Part shown: positions 8,649 to 17,553 of the stretch, piece after piece
How positions within the stretch are numbered: position 1 is the first letter of the stretch
Layout of the letters: each line of letters begins with the position of its first letter
Assembly (NCBI RefSeq): GCF_002051585.1
Contig: NZ_MZGX01000004.1
Coordinates: 62,001 to 126,000, forward strand
DNA from: Ruminiclostridium hungatei
GTDB taxonomy: Bacteria; Bacillota; Clostridia; Acetivibrionales; DSM-1351
DNA length: 64,000 bases
Direction of reading: 5' to 3'
The notes under the pieces: generated by a model
Told to the model about the DNA's origin: nothing
Databases searched by the model: none
What the model saw: only the letters and a program-made list of their open reading frames with translations
Position numbers and translations under genes: made by a program

Positions 8649-8871
8649 CTCCTGTTAACGAAAACTCACATCATTGGCGAATCTTCATATTATATTAATA
8701 TAAAGCGTGATAATAATAGATTTCATGGTTCACGCCGGAAAACAAAGGTGTTTTTTAGGTTGCGCCAATATGCGCGGATAGGAGAGTATCATGGTTTCAC
8801 GGCTGAAAAAAGTATTATTTTACTTAAATCTCATTGTCAACCATGGCATCAGCATATCCACCATACTTAAT

Positions 8872-10806
8872 TCAAAGCACTCCAGCATCGACAAGCTCTG
8901 AAAGAACCTGAACATACATGGCATGGGACCATGTGAGCGGTATGACCCATTCGGGTTTTCCGGTCTCCTTATTCACCTGCTCAGGAAGCAAGCCCAGATT
9001 TGTCCTGCCGTTGGCAGCCCAAAACAGATATTCCTTCGCCCTGGTATAATTACCTGTCCTGACATGATATAATGCCACCCACAAAGTTGTAAGTATCCAT
9101 GGATTGCCTCCGATATAGCTGTCATTTTCATAGCGCTTTATTCCGCCGATACCTTGAGAGGTAAGTGTTTCTTCAATCAGCGCAACCGTGCTTTTCATTT
9201 TTGGATCATTTGCATCAAATACCTCAAAGGGAATGCTAAGTCCCATAAGGCTCACATCCACAATCCAGTCTTCAAGGGTAAAATCCCTTATGTAGCCCTT
9301 GGGATTGACCGAAAGCAGCACCTTATCCGGTGAGGCCTCCTCTCCCCAGCCATTGAGCTTGACCCTGATGCTTCTTATAAATCTGTTGGAGTCATCCTTC
9401 CAAAAATAATCTGTTATTGATTGTTTTACGGTTTCAGCCAGCTCGGCCCAGCCCCTGGTCTCCCTGTCGCCTTTTCCAAGAACCTCCGCTATTTGTGCTG
9501 CCGCCTTCAGACCTGAATAAACGGCGGCAGATGAATAGGCATGCTCTCCCAGCCGTTCCTCCCACAAATCAAAGCTGGGCCCCGGCAGACCGGTGTCACT
9601 GTCCATAAATCCTTTGAGAAAAGCGGCTCCTGCTTTGGCACTGTCCCAAACCCGTTGCAGGAACCGGATTTGGCCGGTGTGCTTGTAGTGCTTGAGCATC
9701 CCCCAGAGAATAGTTCCTGTTTCATCAATCTGCAGCCCCCAGCACGGCCCCAGGTTTCCATCCATATGGTATCTCTGCTGCCAGCTTCCGTCCTCTTCCT
9801 GTACCCGTACCGCCCACAGGTAAAAATTGTCCACGCATTCATGAAGGCCTGCCCGGTCAAGGGCTTCTGTAATAAAGGCCGCATCCCTTCCCCAGCAGTA
9901 TGCGTATCTCCCGCATTTTGTAAAATATTCATCAATCTCGGGGGCAGCCATCAAGCCCCCGCTTTTTTTGTCATACATCAGCCTGAAAACCAGCAGCGAT
10001 CTTTTATATAGATTATCCAGCAAGCCATTGCCGGTTTTGAGCTGTCTTGAATTATTCAAATATTCCTTCCAGTATTTTTGAGTACCTGCAAAAAGTTTTG
10101 CGGCTCCGAGCATCTTGCATTCCCTTATTAAAGCCTTGCAGGCTTTTAAGGTTGAGGCGGCACATATGTATAAATTAAAGCCCTTAACCTCATTTTTTGC
10201 AAAACTGCCCAGTTCCCATGAAACGGCAGCATCCTTCATCATGCCTATGTCATCCTTGCCAAACAAATATGTGCTCACTGCAGCATCATTAGCATTGTTT
10301 CCCAGTTGGAAACCGCAGACAGGACTGTCGGAAAAGACAGAAAGGTAATTATTTGCCTTGTAATGCACGAGGGCTTCATTGTGAAAATCAAACAAGACGC
10401 CTGCCACATCGGGATCAGCGGCTGAAGCAGCCGAAAAGCTCACAAAGCCAAGCTCCTTTGCCTCACCGGAAATATTCTCGATTTCACACCTTCTTATCAA
10501 TACATCCGTATCCGAGCAGACAAAATCGTATATTACAGCCCTGTAGCCGTCGAAATAGTTGGTTATTGTACTTTTGATTATGTTAGTGTCCTGAAGGTAC
10601 TCCTGCTGGTGCTCACATCTGTGGTCATTGAACCAGACCGTGCTGCCGCTTGTATTCTTTATGTAAATCCCGCACAAAAGCTTGTCAAATTGCTGGATAT
10701 AATCTATATTCGGCCAGAAGAGCCTGAGTAACTCAGCCCTGTCGCTAAAGGCTGCCAGCATGGAAGAATTACCTGTAACCGCATTATTGTAGTAGGACTT
10801 TTGCAT
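8872..10806 (-). CDS. Cytoplasmic GH15 glucoamylase/glucodextranase-like enzyme
   Basis: A 644-residue protein with an N-terminal beta-sandwich of about 270 residues and a C-terminal (alpha/alpha)6-barrel. GH15 motifs are visible: YCWGRDAAFI, LQIDETGTILWG with the presumed acid glutamate, IGGNPWILTTLW, LLPEQV with the presumed base glutamate, and PLTWSHA. The family removes glucose from the non-reducing ends of alpha-glucans or related glucosides. There is no signal peptide, so it acts on imported or stored oligosaccharides. The ATG at 10806 has GGAGGG three bases upstream. It is transcribed away from the GT2 gene, and the substrate (maltodextrin, isomalto-oligosaccharide, trehalose) cannot be fixed from sequence. 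Confidence 0.85.
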   Translation of the reverse strand: MQKSYYNNAVTGNSSMLAAFSDRAELLRLFWPNIDYIQQFDKLLCGIYIKNTSGSTVWFNDHRCEHQQEYLQDTNIIKSTITNYFDGYRAVIYDFVCSDTDVLIRRCEIENISGEAKELGFVSFSAASAADPDVAGVLFDFHNEALVHYKANNYLSVFSDSPVCGFQLGNNANDAAVSTYLFGKDDIGMMKDAAVSWELGSFAKNEVKGFNLYICAASTLKACKALIRECKMLGAAKLFAGTQKYWKEYLNNSRQLKTGNGLLDNLYKRSLLVFRLMYDKKSGGLMAAPEIDEYFTKCGRYAYCWGRDAAFITEALDRAGLHECVDNFYLWAVRVQEEDGSWQQRYHMDGNLGPCWGLQIDETGTILWGMLKHYKHTGQIRFLQRVWDSAKAGAAFLKGFMDSDTGLPGPSFDLWEERLGEHAYSSAAVYSGLKAAAQIAEVLGKGDRETRGWAELAETVKQSITDYFWKDDSNRFIRSIRVKLNGWGEEASPDKVLLSVNPKGYIRDFTLEDWIVDVSLMGLSIPFEVFDANDPKMKSTVALIEETLTSQGIGGIKRYENDSYIGGNPWILTTLWVALYHVRTGNYTRAKEYLFWAANGRTNLGLLPEQVNKETGKPEWVIPLTWSHAMYVQVLSELVDAGVL

Positions 10807-10980
10807 AAACCCTCCGGAAAAAAAGACATTGTGTACCGGATACAAACCTCCCCGGCTAGTTTTATTATAGCATATTAAGTTTCTGCCAATTTAAAACCCT
10901 GTAAATATTTTTATTCATTTTTGTTAAAACTATTCTGGTAGGGGATTTACGCGCTGCGCTGCAGCAGAATGGAGAATTTG

Positions 10981-12237
10981 ATGAAAACCATTTTATATTA
11001 TACAATATTCTATTTCAGTGAATTGATTCAGGTGGTGATTTTCATTGCAGGCTGCTACTTTCTGGGGATATCCATGTTTGGCTGGATAAAGAGAAAGGAC
11101 AGGGAAAAGGCGGTTGAGCCCCGGAAAAAATTTGCCGTAGTCATCGCTGCCCACAACGAAGAACTGGTAATCAGCCACATCATTGACAGTTTATTTAAAC
11201 AGCATTATCCACGGGAATTATTTGATGTTTTTGTCATAGCCGACAACTGTTCCGATAAGACCGCCAGGATTGCAGAAGACCATGGTGCCATGGTACATAT
11301 CCGTGATGATAATACAAAGCGCGGCAAGGGTCATGCTCTGGAGTGGATGTTTGAGAGAATATTCCGGATGAATAACAAATATGATGCCGTAGCTGTTTTT
11401 GATGCCGACAACCTTGTTTCTCCCAACTTCCTTTGGGAAATGAACATTCAGCTTTGCAAGGGACATAAGGTTGTTCAGGGCTTCATTGACAGCAAAAATC
11501 CCTTTGACAGTTGGATAACCTGCTCCTATTCAATTGCCTTCTGGCTGTCCAACAGAATATTTCAGCTTCCCAGGTATTATTTGAAATTAAGCTGCGGTTT
11601 ATGCGGAACAGGTTTTTGCATTGATACCTCTGTGCTCAATGAATTGAAGTGGGGTGCCACCTGTTTGACGGAAGATCTTGAATACACAATGAAGCTTGCC
11701 CTTAACGGTATTAAGATAGCCTGGGCACATGATGCAATAGTTTACGATGAAAAGCCCATAACCCTCAAGCAATCCTGGATGCAAAGGAAACGCTGGATGC
11801 AGGGTCATGCGGACTGTGCGGCAAGGTATCTCCGCCCGCTTTTCAGACAGGCCTTTTTGCAGGGGGATCTGATTGCATTGGACTGCGCACTTTATCTGTT
11901 TCAACCTATAAGATTGATTTTTGTGGGCCTTATGACCATACTTATGTGGATTCAGACCGTGTATCCTGAATTCCCGCTGTTTACCGTACAGTATGTTTTT
12001 CCGGTGCAGGTATGGTATGTCATGGCTTTGTCTGAAATGCTGTACGGCCCTCTGGTAATCCTGGCCGAAAGGAAATTCAACTTAAAGGTGCTCCTGGGCT
12101 TTGCCATCTATCCGATCTACTGCCTCACCTGGGCCCCAATTGCACTTCAGGGCTTTCTGGAACGGGACAACAAGGAATGGAATCATACTGCCCATACCAG
12201 GCAGCTAAGCATAGGAGACGTGGAGAATGGAAACTAG
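10981..12237 (+). CDS. Membrane glycosyltransferase, family GT2
   Basis: A 418-residue processive-type glycosyltransferase. An N-terminal membrane helix (about residues 5-30) precedes a GT-A domain with VVIAAHNEE, a DAD metal motif (VFDADN), the acceptor-region TED and the QRKRW motif (QxxRW) expected of hyaluronan/cellulose-synthase-like enzymes. Three or more membrane helices follow. It transfers a sugar from a nucleotide sugar on the cytoplasmic face; the product is unknown. The ATG at 10981 has GGAG six bases before it, better than the ATG at 10969. It diverges from the GH15 gene and is followed by the 216-bp fold-back element. Confidence 0.85.
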   Translation: MKTILYYTIFYFSELIQVVIFIAGCYFLGISMFGWIKRKDREKAVEPRKKFAVVIAAHNEELVISHIIDSLFKQHYPRELFDVFVIADNCSDKTARIAEDHGAMVHIRDDNTKRGKGHALEWMFERIFRMNNKYDAVAVFDADNLVSPNFLWEMNIQLCKGHKVVQGFIDSKNPFDSWITCSYSIAFWLSNRIFQLPRYYLKLSCGLCGTGFCIDTSVLNELKWGATCLTEDLEYTMKLALNGIKIAWAHDAIVYDEKPITLKQSWMQRKRWMQGHADCAARYLRPLFRQAFLQGDLIALDCALYLFQPIRLIFVGLMTILMWIQTVYPEFPLFTVQYVFPVQVWYVMALSEMLYGPLVILAERKFNLKVLLGFAIYPIYCLTWAPIALQGFLERDNKEWNHTAHTRQLSIGDVENGN

Positions 12238-12332
12238 CGCAAAACAGTTTGGTCATGGCGTTAAAAATATTATATTCTTTTTAAATCAAAAGCGTATGTT
12301 AAAATGATAATTACAAATTTTATTACACGCTA

Positions 12333-12548
12333 GTACAACTTACGCAAATGGGTTGCTTGATTAAATTATATTTGTCTGAATCTGGCAGGTGAGACACAGG
12401 CTATGATATCGTAAAACCTACACGATGTAGGTTTTAGCGTAACACTGAAGCATGGATGCTGAATGTTAGCGACGATATGATAACCTGTGTAGAACCTTTG
12501 CCAATTCAACAAATATATTTAGAGCATCCCATTTGCGTAAGTTTGTAC
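12333..12548. repeat. 216-bp fold-back element (MITE-like or structured RNA)
   Basis: The ends are inverted repeats of about 25 bp (GTACAACTTACGCAAATGGG at 12333; its complement ends at 12548). Inside lie a second complementary pair (12365-12391 with 12490-12518), a third (ACAGGCTATGATATCGT near 12396 with ACGATATGATAACCTGT near 12472) and two tip hairpins, AAAACCTAC/GTAGGTTTT at 12413-12435 and one at about 12440-12467. The whole stretch can fold as one long stem with a forked tip. I see no convincing coding frame. It fills the gap between the GT2 gene and clpC. No clear target duplication is seen. Confidence 0.7.
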
Positions 12549-12583
12549 GGGAGTGTACAAGGCTGAATTAATTTTATATATTT

Positions 12584-15037
12584 TTAATGCCTGACCAAAC
12601 TGTCCTCCTGTTTGGTGACTTTGAGGTTATCTCCATCCATTTCTATTTTAATGCTGTCTCCGGCTTTTACCTTTCCTTCCAGCATTTCTTCAGCCAGTTT
12701 ATCCTCTATCATGCTCTGGATGGCCCTTCTCAATGGCCTTGCTCCAAACAGCGGGTCATAGCCCTTCTTTGCCAGATGGGAAAGTACCTCCACTCCCACT
12801 TCAAGTTCTATGTCATTTGACTTCAATCTCTTGACAAGAATATCTGTCATGAGCTTTACAATTTCTCTGATATTTTCTTCGGACAGTGGATGGAATACAA
12901 TGATGTCGTCTATCCTGTTAAGGAACTCCGGTCGGAACATTCTCTTAAGCTCGCCCATGACGTTGTTTTTCATGTCCTCATAATTCTTGGCTCTTTCATC
13001 CTTGGCGGCAGAAAATCCAAGGCGCTTGGGTTCTGTGATGGACCTGGCTCCCACATTTGATGTCATGATTATAATGGTATTCCTGAAGTCTACCACTCTT
13101 CCCTGTGAATCGGTCAGCCTTCCGTCTTCCAGTATCTGCAGCAGAATATTGAAAATATCGGGATGAGCCTTTTCAATTTCATCAAAAAGCAGTACCGAAT
13201 ATGGCCTTCTTCTCACTCTCTCCGTCAGTTGTCCTCCTTCATCATAGCCTACATAGCCGGGAGGCGAACCAACCAGTTTGGAAACACTGTGCTTTTCCAT
13301 AAACTCCGACATATCCACCCTTATCATTGACTTTTCATCTCCGAACATTGCCTCGGCCAGAGCCTTGCACAATTCGGTCTTTCCTACACCGGTAGGTCCC
13401 AGGAATATAAACGAACCCACAGGGCGCTTGGGGTCCTTTAACCCCACTCTCCCTCTTCTGATTGCCTTTGATATGGATTTCACAGCCTCATCCTGACCGA
13501 TTACGCGGTTATGGAGAGTGTCCTCCATTTTCAGCAGCCTCTCGGATTCTTCCTCCGCCAGCTTCTTCACTGGTATTCCAGTCCAGCTTGCCACTATTTC
13601 GGCGATTTCATCCGCTGTTACAGTATCGGTTTTGGTCTGGTTTTTCTGATGCCACTGATCTTTTACTTTGTCCAGCTCGTTTTTCAGCTTCTGCTCATCA
13701 TCCCTGATCCTGGCAGCCTTTTCAAACTCCTGGCAGCGGATGGCATCCTCCTTCTCCTTGCTGAGCCTTTCAACTCTTTCCTCCATATCCTTTATATCAG
13801 GAGGAGCGGTAAAGGTCTTAAGCCGTATTCTGGAAGCGGCTTCATCCACCAGGTCAATTGCCTTGTCAGGCAGGAACCTGTCGGTAATGTATCTGTCTGA
13901 GAGTTTTACGGCGGCTTCCAGCGCATCATCGGTGATTTTTACCCTGTGATGAGCTTCATACTTGTCTCTGACACCCTTGAGTATCTCTACGGCTTCCTCT
14001 TTTGAAGGCTCTCCCACCGTTATTGGCTGGAATCTTCTTTCCAGGGCCGCATCCTTCTCAATGTGTTTTCTGTACTCATTGAGTGTGGTGGCGCCGATAA
14101 CCTGTATTTCGCCTCTTGCCAGTGAAGGCTTGAGTATGTTGGAGGCATCTATGGCACCTTCTGCGGCGCCTGCTCCCACTATTGTATGCAGTTCATCTAT
14201 AAACAGTATGACATTTCCTGCCTTGCGTATTTCCTCCATGGCCTTCTTCAGGCGGTCTTCAAACTCACCCCTGTACTTGGCGCCAGCTACCATTGAAGAC
14301 AAGTCCAGTGTTACTACTCTTTTGTCGCTCAAAATCTCAGGTATGTTTCCTTCAACTATCTTCTGGGCAAGACCTTCTGCTATGGCAGTTTTACCAACTC
14401 CGGGTTCTCCGATGAGGCAGGGGTTGTTCTTGGTTCTTCTGCTGAGTATCTGGATAACTCTCTCAATTTCCTTATCCCTGCCTATTACAGGGTCAACTTT
14501 TCCATCTCTGGCCATGTCGGTCAGATCCCTTCCAAACTGGTTAAGGGTAGGAGTGCTGGAATTTGTGCTGTTCCCCTTTGGAGAGCCGTTTGAGCCCGGC
14601 GTTTCTTCATTTAGTATCTTCACCAGCTCATTCAACAGCTTCTGGGGGTCCACTCCAAGATCCATCATGATCCTGACTGCCACACTTTCGCCTTCCTTCA
14701 TAATCCCCAGCAGCAGGTGCTCTGTTCCGATATACCCCTGGCCCATTCTTCTGGCCTCTTTAAAAGCCAGCTCCAAAACACGCTTTGTTCTGGGTGTAAA
14801 ACCAACAGGCGTTTCTCCTGATGTCTCACCTCTGCCTATCAGTTCATCTATCTCTTTTAAAATCTTTTCTTCAGTTATTCCCTGCACCTGAAGAACTCTG
14901 GCGGCCACTCCTGTGCCTTCCTTTACAAGGCCCAACAGAATATGTTCCGTGCCTACATAGTTATGTCCCAGTTCCACAGCACTCTGCTGTGAAAATTCAA
15001 TTGCCCGCTCGGCTTTTTCAGTAAATCTCTGATACAT
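12584..15037 (-). CDS. clpC: ATP-dependent Clp protease ATPase subunit ClpC
   Basis: A Hsp100 unfoldase that feeds proteins to ClpP and, with McsB, handles arginine-phosphorylated substrates. The 817-residue protein has two Clp-N repeats (about 1-145), a first AAA+ domain with GEPGVGKT, a middle coiled region with a UVR-like motif ([19 protein letters not shown]), a second AAA+ domain with [10 protein letters not shown] and a C-terminal D2-small domain. Length is normal for ClpC. GGAGGTG precedes the ATG. It is the last gene of the ctsR operon, 30 bp after mcsB. Confidence 0.97.
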   Translation of the reverse strand: MYQRFTEKAERAIEFSQQSAVELGHNYVGTEHILLGLVKEGTGVAARVLQVQGITEEKILKEIDELIGRGETSGETPVGFTPRTKRVLELAFKEARRMGQGYIGTEHLLLGIMKEGESVAVRIMMDLGVDPQKLLNELVKILNEETPGSNGSPKGNSTNSSTPTLNQFGRDLTDMARDGKVDPVIGRDKEIERVIQILSRRTKNNPCLIGEPGVGKTAIAEGLAQKIVEGNIPEILSDKRVVTLDLSSMVAGAKYRGEFEDRLKKAMEEIRKAGNVILFIDELHTIVGAGAAEGAIDASNILKPSLARGEIQVIGATTLNEYRKHIEKDAALERRFQPITVGEPSKEEAVEILKGVRDKYEAHHRVKITDDALEAAVKLSDRYITDRFLPDKAIDLVDEAASRIRLKTFTAPPDIKDMEERVERLSKEKEDAIRCQEFEKAARIRDDEQKLKNELDKVKDQWHQKNQTKTDTVTADEIAEIVASWTGIPVKKLAEEESERLLKMEDTLHNRVIGQDEAVKSISKAIRRGRVGLKDPKRPVGSFIFLGPTGVGKTELCKALAEAMFGDEKSMIRVDMSEFMEKHSVSKLVGSPPGYVGYDEGGQLTERVRRRPYSVLLFDEIEKAHPDIFNILLQILEDGRLTDSQGRVVDFRNTIIIMTSNVGARSITEPKRLGFSAAKDERAKNYEDMKNNVMGELKRMFRPEFLNRIDDIIVFHPLSEENIREIVKLMTDILVKRLKSNDIELEVGVEVLSHLAKKGYDPLFGARPLRRAIQSMIEDKLAEEMLEGKVKAGDSIKIEMDGDNLKVTKQEDSLVRH

Positions 15038-15067
15038 ACTTACACCTCCATCTTCGCTTCATCAGTT

Positions 15068-16090
15068 TCATTTCTGAAGCTTTATTCTAACAAGTTCTGC
15101 TCTTTTTATATCTCTTTCCTCCTGGTTCAACTGCTTTCCCGCAATTTTCTGCAGGGTTGCAGGCTGAGAAAGCACCAGTATTTCATTTAAAGTCAGTATA
15201 CCTATATTCTTTATTATTCCCATACTTACTCCAAGTCTAACATCCGAAAGCAATTTAAAGCTTTCCTGTGCACTGAGCAAACGGGCATTTTCCAGAAGGC
15301 CGTAGGATCTGAATATCCTGTCTTCAAACTTATGGATGTTCTGTTTGTATAGCTGGTATCTCAAGGCCTTCTCCCTGTCAATGATCTGCTGGCATATTCC
15401 ATCTATGGCCGCTATGGTTTCATCATCTTTTCTACCCAGTGTTATCTGGTTTGAAACCTGGAACATGTCACCCACCGCTTCACTGTTTTCACCGTAAATG
15501 CCTCTGACGGCCACGCCCAGCTTTGTACAGCTTTCCAGTATGGATTTCATAAATCCTGTAATGACCAGCGCGGGAAGGTGGAGCATAACCGACGCCCTCA
15601 TTCCGGACCCAAGGTTTGTAGGGCAGCTTGTAAGGTAGCCGTATTTGTCATCAAAGGCGTAGTCGGCCTTCTCAGCAATAATCGAGTCTATTTCATCACA
15701 TACCCTGTACGCCTTTTCCAGCATGATACCCTGAAATATGGACTGGATTCTGATGTGGTCCTCTTCGTTAACCATTATGCTGACATTTTCATTTTCATTT
15801 ATGAAGGCTCCGCTGTTGCCTTTGGACTCAGCCAGGTCAGGACTTATGAGATGCCGTTCCATCAGTGAAATCCTGTCCAGAGGATGCATTGCCGTCATGT
15901 CGGCGTACATCAGCTTTCCATGCGCAGTGTATTCTGAAATTATTGCCTGCACTCTTTTTACAAGAGCAGCCTGATGTTTTGGGGTCATCTTGACCGGGAA
16001 AGGAATATCTGCAAAATTTCTTGCAAATCGTACCCTGCTGGAAACGGCTATATCAAGCTCCGGCCCCTTTTCTAAAGGTATCCCGTTCAT
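15068..16090 (-). CDS. mcsB: Protein-arginine kinase McsB
   Basis: Phosphorylates arginines on misfolded proteins and on CtsR, marking them for ClpC-ClpP. The 340-residue protein shows the phosphagen-kinase fold signatures SSRVRFARNFADIPFP near the N-terminus, NEEDHIRIQ (guanidino/nucleotide-contact segment) and CPTNLGSGMRASVMLHLPAL around residue 155-175. The RDIKR-like ending (ERDIKRAELVRIK) is typical. Its ATG overlaps the mcsA stop by four bases (ATGA), so the two are translationally coupled. Confidence 0.95.
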   Translation of the reverse strand: MNGIPLEKGPELDIAVSSRVRFARNFADIPFPVKMTPKHQAALVKRVQAIISEYTAHGKLMYADMTAMHPLDRISLMERHLISPDLAESKGNSGAFINENENVSIMVNEEDHIRIQSIFQGIMLEKAYRVCDEIDSIIAEKADYAFDDKYGYLTSCPTNLGSGMRASVMLHLPALVITGFMKSILESCTKLGVAVRGIYGENSEAVGDMFQVSNQITLGRKDDETIAAIDGICQQIIDREKALRYQLYKQNIHKFEDRIFRSYGLLENARLLSAQESFKLLSDVRLGVSMGIIKNIGILTLNEILVLSQPATLQKIAGKQLNQEERDIKRAELVRIKLQK

Positions 16091-16575
16091 CCTTCCACCT
16101 CCAATGCACGTATTCTGTCACGGATTTTGGCTGCTTCCTCATAAGCCTCTTTCTCAATGGATTCATTTAAAAGCTGTTTCAATCTGTCTATCTGGTCAGG
16201 AATGCTTACCTTGCTGCTGACTCTGACAGGAACCTTGCCGTGATGCTCGGCATTGCCGTGGAGCCTCTTTATTATGGGGTCCAGCTTTTCCTGGAAGGCA
16301 TGGTAGCACTGTGCGCATCCCACTCTGGAGGTTTTAAGGAATTCCTCGTATTCCAGACCGCACTTTTTGCATTTAAGTGTCTCAGGCAGCTCCTGCTTTA
16401 TCTGGGCTCCAAACAAGCCATTTATAAGGTCATTAAAGCCAAAGGTCGAAATAAACTCCCCATGGCTTATATCTTTCGCACATTGCTCACAAAGATATAT
16501 ATCCACCTTTGTATTATTTGTTATCTGTGTAAAATGAACACTTGCAGTATTCTGCTGACAATTCTGGCAAAGCAT
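16087..16575 (-). CDS. mcsA: McsA, zinc-finger activator of McsB
   Basis: A 162-residue activator of the arginine kinase. Three CxxC pairs that could bind zinc are visible: CQNC at the N-terminus, CEQC near residue 28, and CKKC with CAQC near residues 90-110. A C-terminal UVR motif (IEKEAYEEAAKIRDRIRALE) matches McsA and suggests contact with ClpC. GAGGTGATTTT precedes the ATG. It sits 20 bp after ctsR. Confidence 0.94.
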   Translation of the reverse strand: MLCQNCQQNTASVHFTQITNNTKVDIYLCEQCAKDISHGEFISTFGFNDLINGLFGAQIKQELPETLKCKKCGLEYEEFLKTSRVGCAQCYHAFQEKLDPIIKRLHGNAEHHGKVPVRVSSKVSIPDQIDRLKQLLNESIEKEAYEEAAKIRDRIRALEVEG

Positions 16576-16595
16576 AAAATCACCTCGACACTCTT

Positions 16596-17054
16596 CTATA
16601 CTAATAAGCTCATAATCATATTTTTAAGAAGGGTTGCCCTGAGCATATCCCTGTCCGGCATGGGAACCGGCCCAATCACCCTGTCACTGCTGGCCGCCTT
16701 CATGATGTATCCTTCCCTTTCACTGATGACATCGTAATCAATGAAATTGTTGATGAACACTTCCGCAGATTGCTGCGAAATACTGTTTCCCATGGAAGAT
16801 ACTATATGCATCAGGTAATTTCCCGGTCTTGATACATTAATGCGCTTTATTCTTACATGTCCGCCGCCGCCTCTTCTGCTTTCAACGTAATAGCCTCTGT
16901 CTGTAGTAAACCTTGTGGATATTACATAATTTATCTGCGACGGTACGCAATTGAATTGGTTTGCCAGCTCGTTCCTTTGAATCTCAACAGCTCCGTTGGT
17001 GTCGGATATCATTTGTTTTATAAAGGTTTCAATAATATCGCTTAAGCTTGCCAC
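16596..17054 (-). CDS. ctsR: Transcriptional repressor CtsR
   Basis: Represses clp and class III heat-shock genes and is released at high temperature. The 152-residue protein has the N-terminal winged helix (LANQFNCVPSQINYVISTRF) with the glycine-rich wing SRRGGGGHVRI that reads the operator and acts as the thermosensor in Bacillus subtilis CtsR. The C-terminal dimer/arginine-kinase-target domain follows. The GTG start has GGGGGTGA upstream. A perfect CtsR box lies 28 bp before the start, so the operon is autoregulated. Confidence 0.96.
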   Translation of the reverse strand: MASLSDIIETFIKQMISDTNGAVEIQRNELANQFNCVPSQINYVISTRFTTDRGYYVESRRGGGGHVRIKRINVSRPGNYLMHIVSSMGNSISQQSAEVFINNFIDYDVISEREGYIMKAASSDRVIGPVPMPDRDMLRATLLKNMIMSLLV

Positions 17055-17081
17055 AGTATCACCCCCATTTCCAAAACTGAT

Positions 17082-17098
17082 TTTGACTATCTTTGACC
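17082..17098 (-). promoter_or_regulatory. CtsR operator
   Basis: On the minus strand GGTCAAA GAT AGTCAAA: two heptads separated by three bases, matching the known CtsR tandem heptad consensus. It begins just downstream of the -10 box at 17107, so bound CtsR would block initiation. Confidence 0.93.
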
Positions 17099-17106
17099 TT
17101 AACTAA

Positions 17107-17135
17107 AGTATATTACAAATATTGATTGTTTGCAA
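17107..17135 (-). promoter_or_regulatory. Sigma-A promoter of the ctsR-mcsA-mcsB-clpC operon
   Basis: Minus strand TTGCAA (17135-17130), 17-bp spacer, TATACT (17112-17107). The CtsR box covers the expected transcription start. Confidence 0.75.
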
Positions 17136-17173
17136 TGCTTTTTTTACAATTTCCAAGCATTGTCCAAACATGT

Positions 17174-17371
17174 TTATTCCTGTTTATTTTTGTTTTCAGG
17201 CCGCGTAATATCATTCAGGCGATTGACAATCTTCACCTGCTCCTGGGGCAATTTCCATTCCCATAGGGAAGGTACGGCTTCAGGATATGGAGTATTTATT
17301 TCTGCGGGATTTTCCATATTTATAACTGTCTTTACTTCCGGCTTAGCTTTATTTACTCTGTAATATCTCAT
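17174..17371 (-). CDS. Small hypothetical protein, 65 residues
   Basis: I do not recognise it. The frame runs from an ATG at 17371 with GGGAGG seven bases upstream. The product is hydrophilic, without membrane helix or cysteine, and rich in proline and glutamate (NMENPAEINTPYPEAVPSLW). It lies upstream of the ctsR promoter and downstream of the sugar-binding-protein terminator. The strong ribosome site is the main argument that it is real. Confidence 0.45.
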   Translation of the reverse strand: MRYYRVNKAKPEVKTVINMENPAEINTPYPEAVPSLWEWKLPQEQVKIVNRLNDITRPENKNKQE

Positions 17372-17489
17372 AAAATTACCTCCCAAGGCTTATTAAAATT
17401 ATATTAGAAATATATAATTATAATTCCTCATAAAAGTACTTATATACGATGGAAATAATGTCTTCCGGCTTGGAAAGATTAACTTCTTA

Positions 17490-17538
17490 AAAAAAGCAAA
17501 AGAGTATCAAAGCTACTTTTCAAGCAGCTTTGATACTC
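17490..17538 (-). terminator. Rho-independent terminator of the sugar ABC operon
   Basis: GAGTATCAAAGCT and AGCTTTGATACTC form a perfect 13-pair stem with an 11-base loop, followed on the minus strand by TTTTGCTTTTTTT. It lies 15 bp beyond the binding-protein stop. Confidence 0.92.
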
Positions 17539-17553
17539 CCTTTAAAATACGGC

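Noticed and set aside
8791-8901. 36-codon plus-strand frame starting MVSRLKKVLFYLN with AGGAG upstream
   Set aside because: It overlaps the end of the GH15 gene antisense, has no promoter or terminator, and shows no recognisable features. One good ribosome-like match is not enough.
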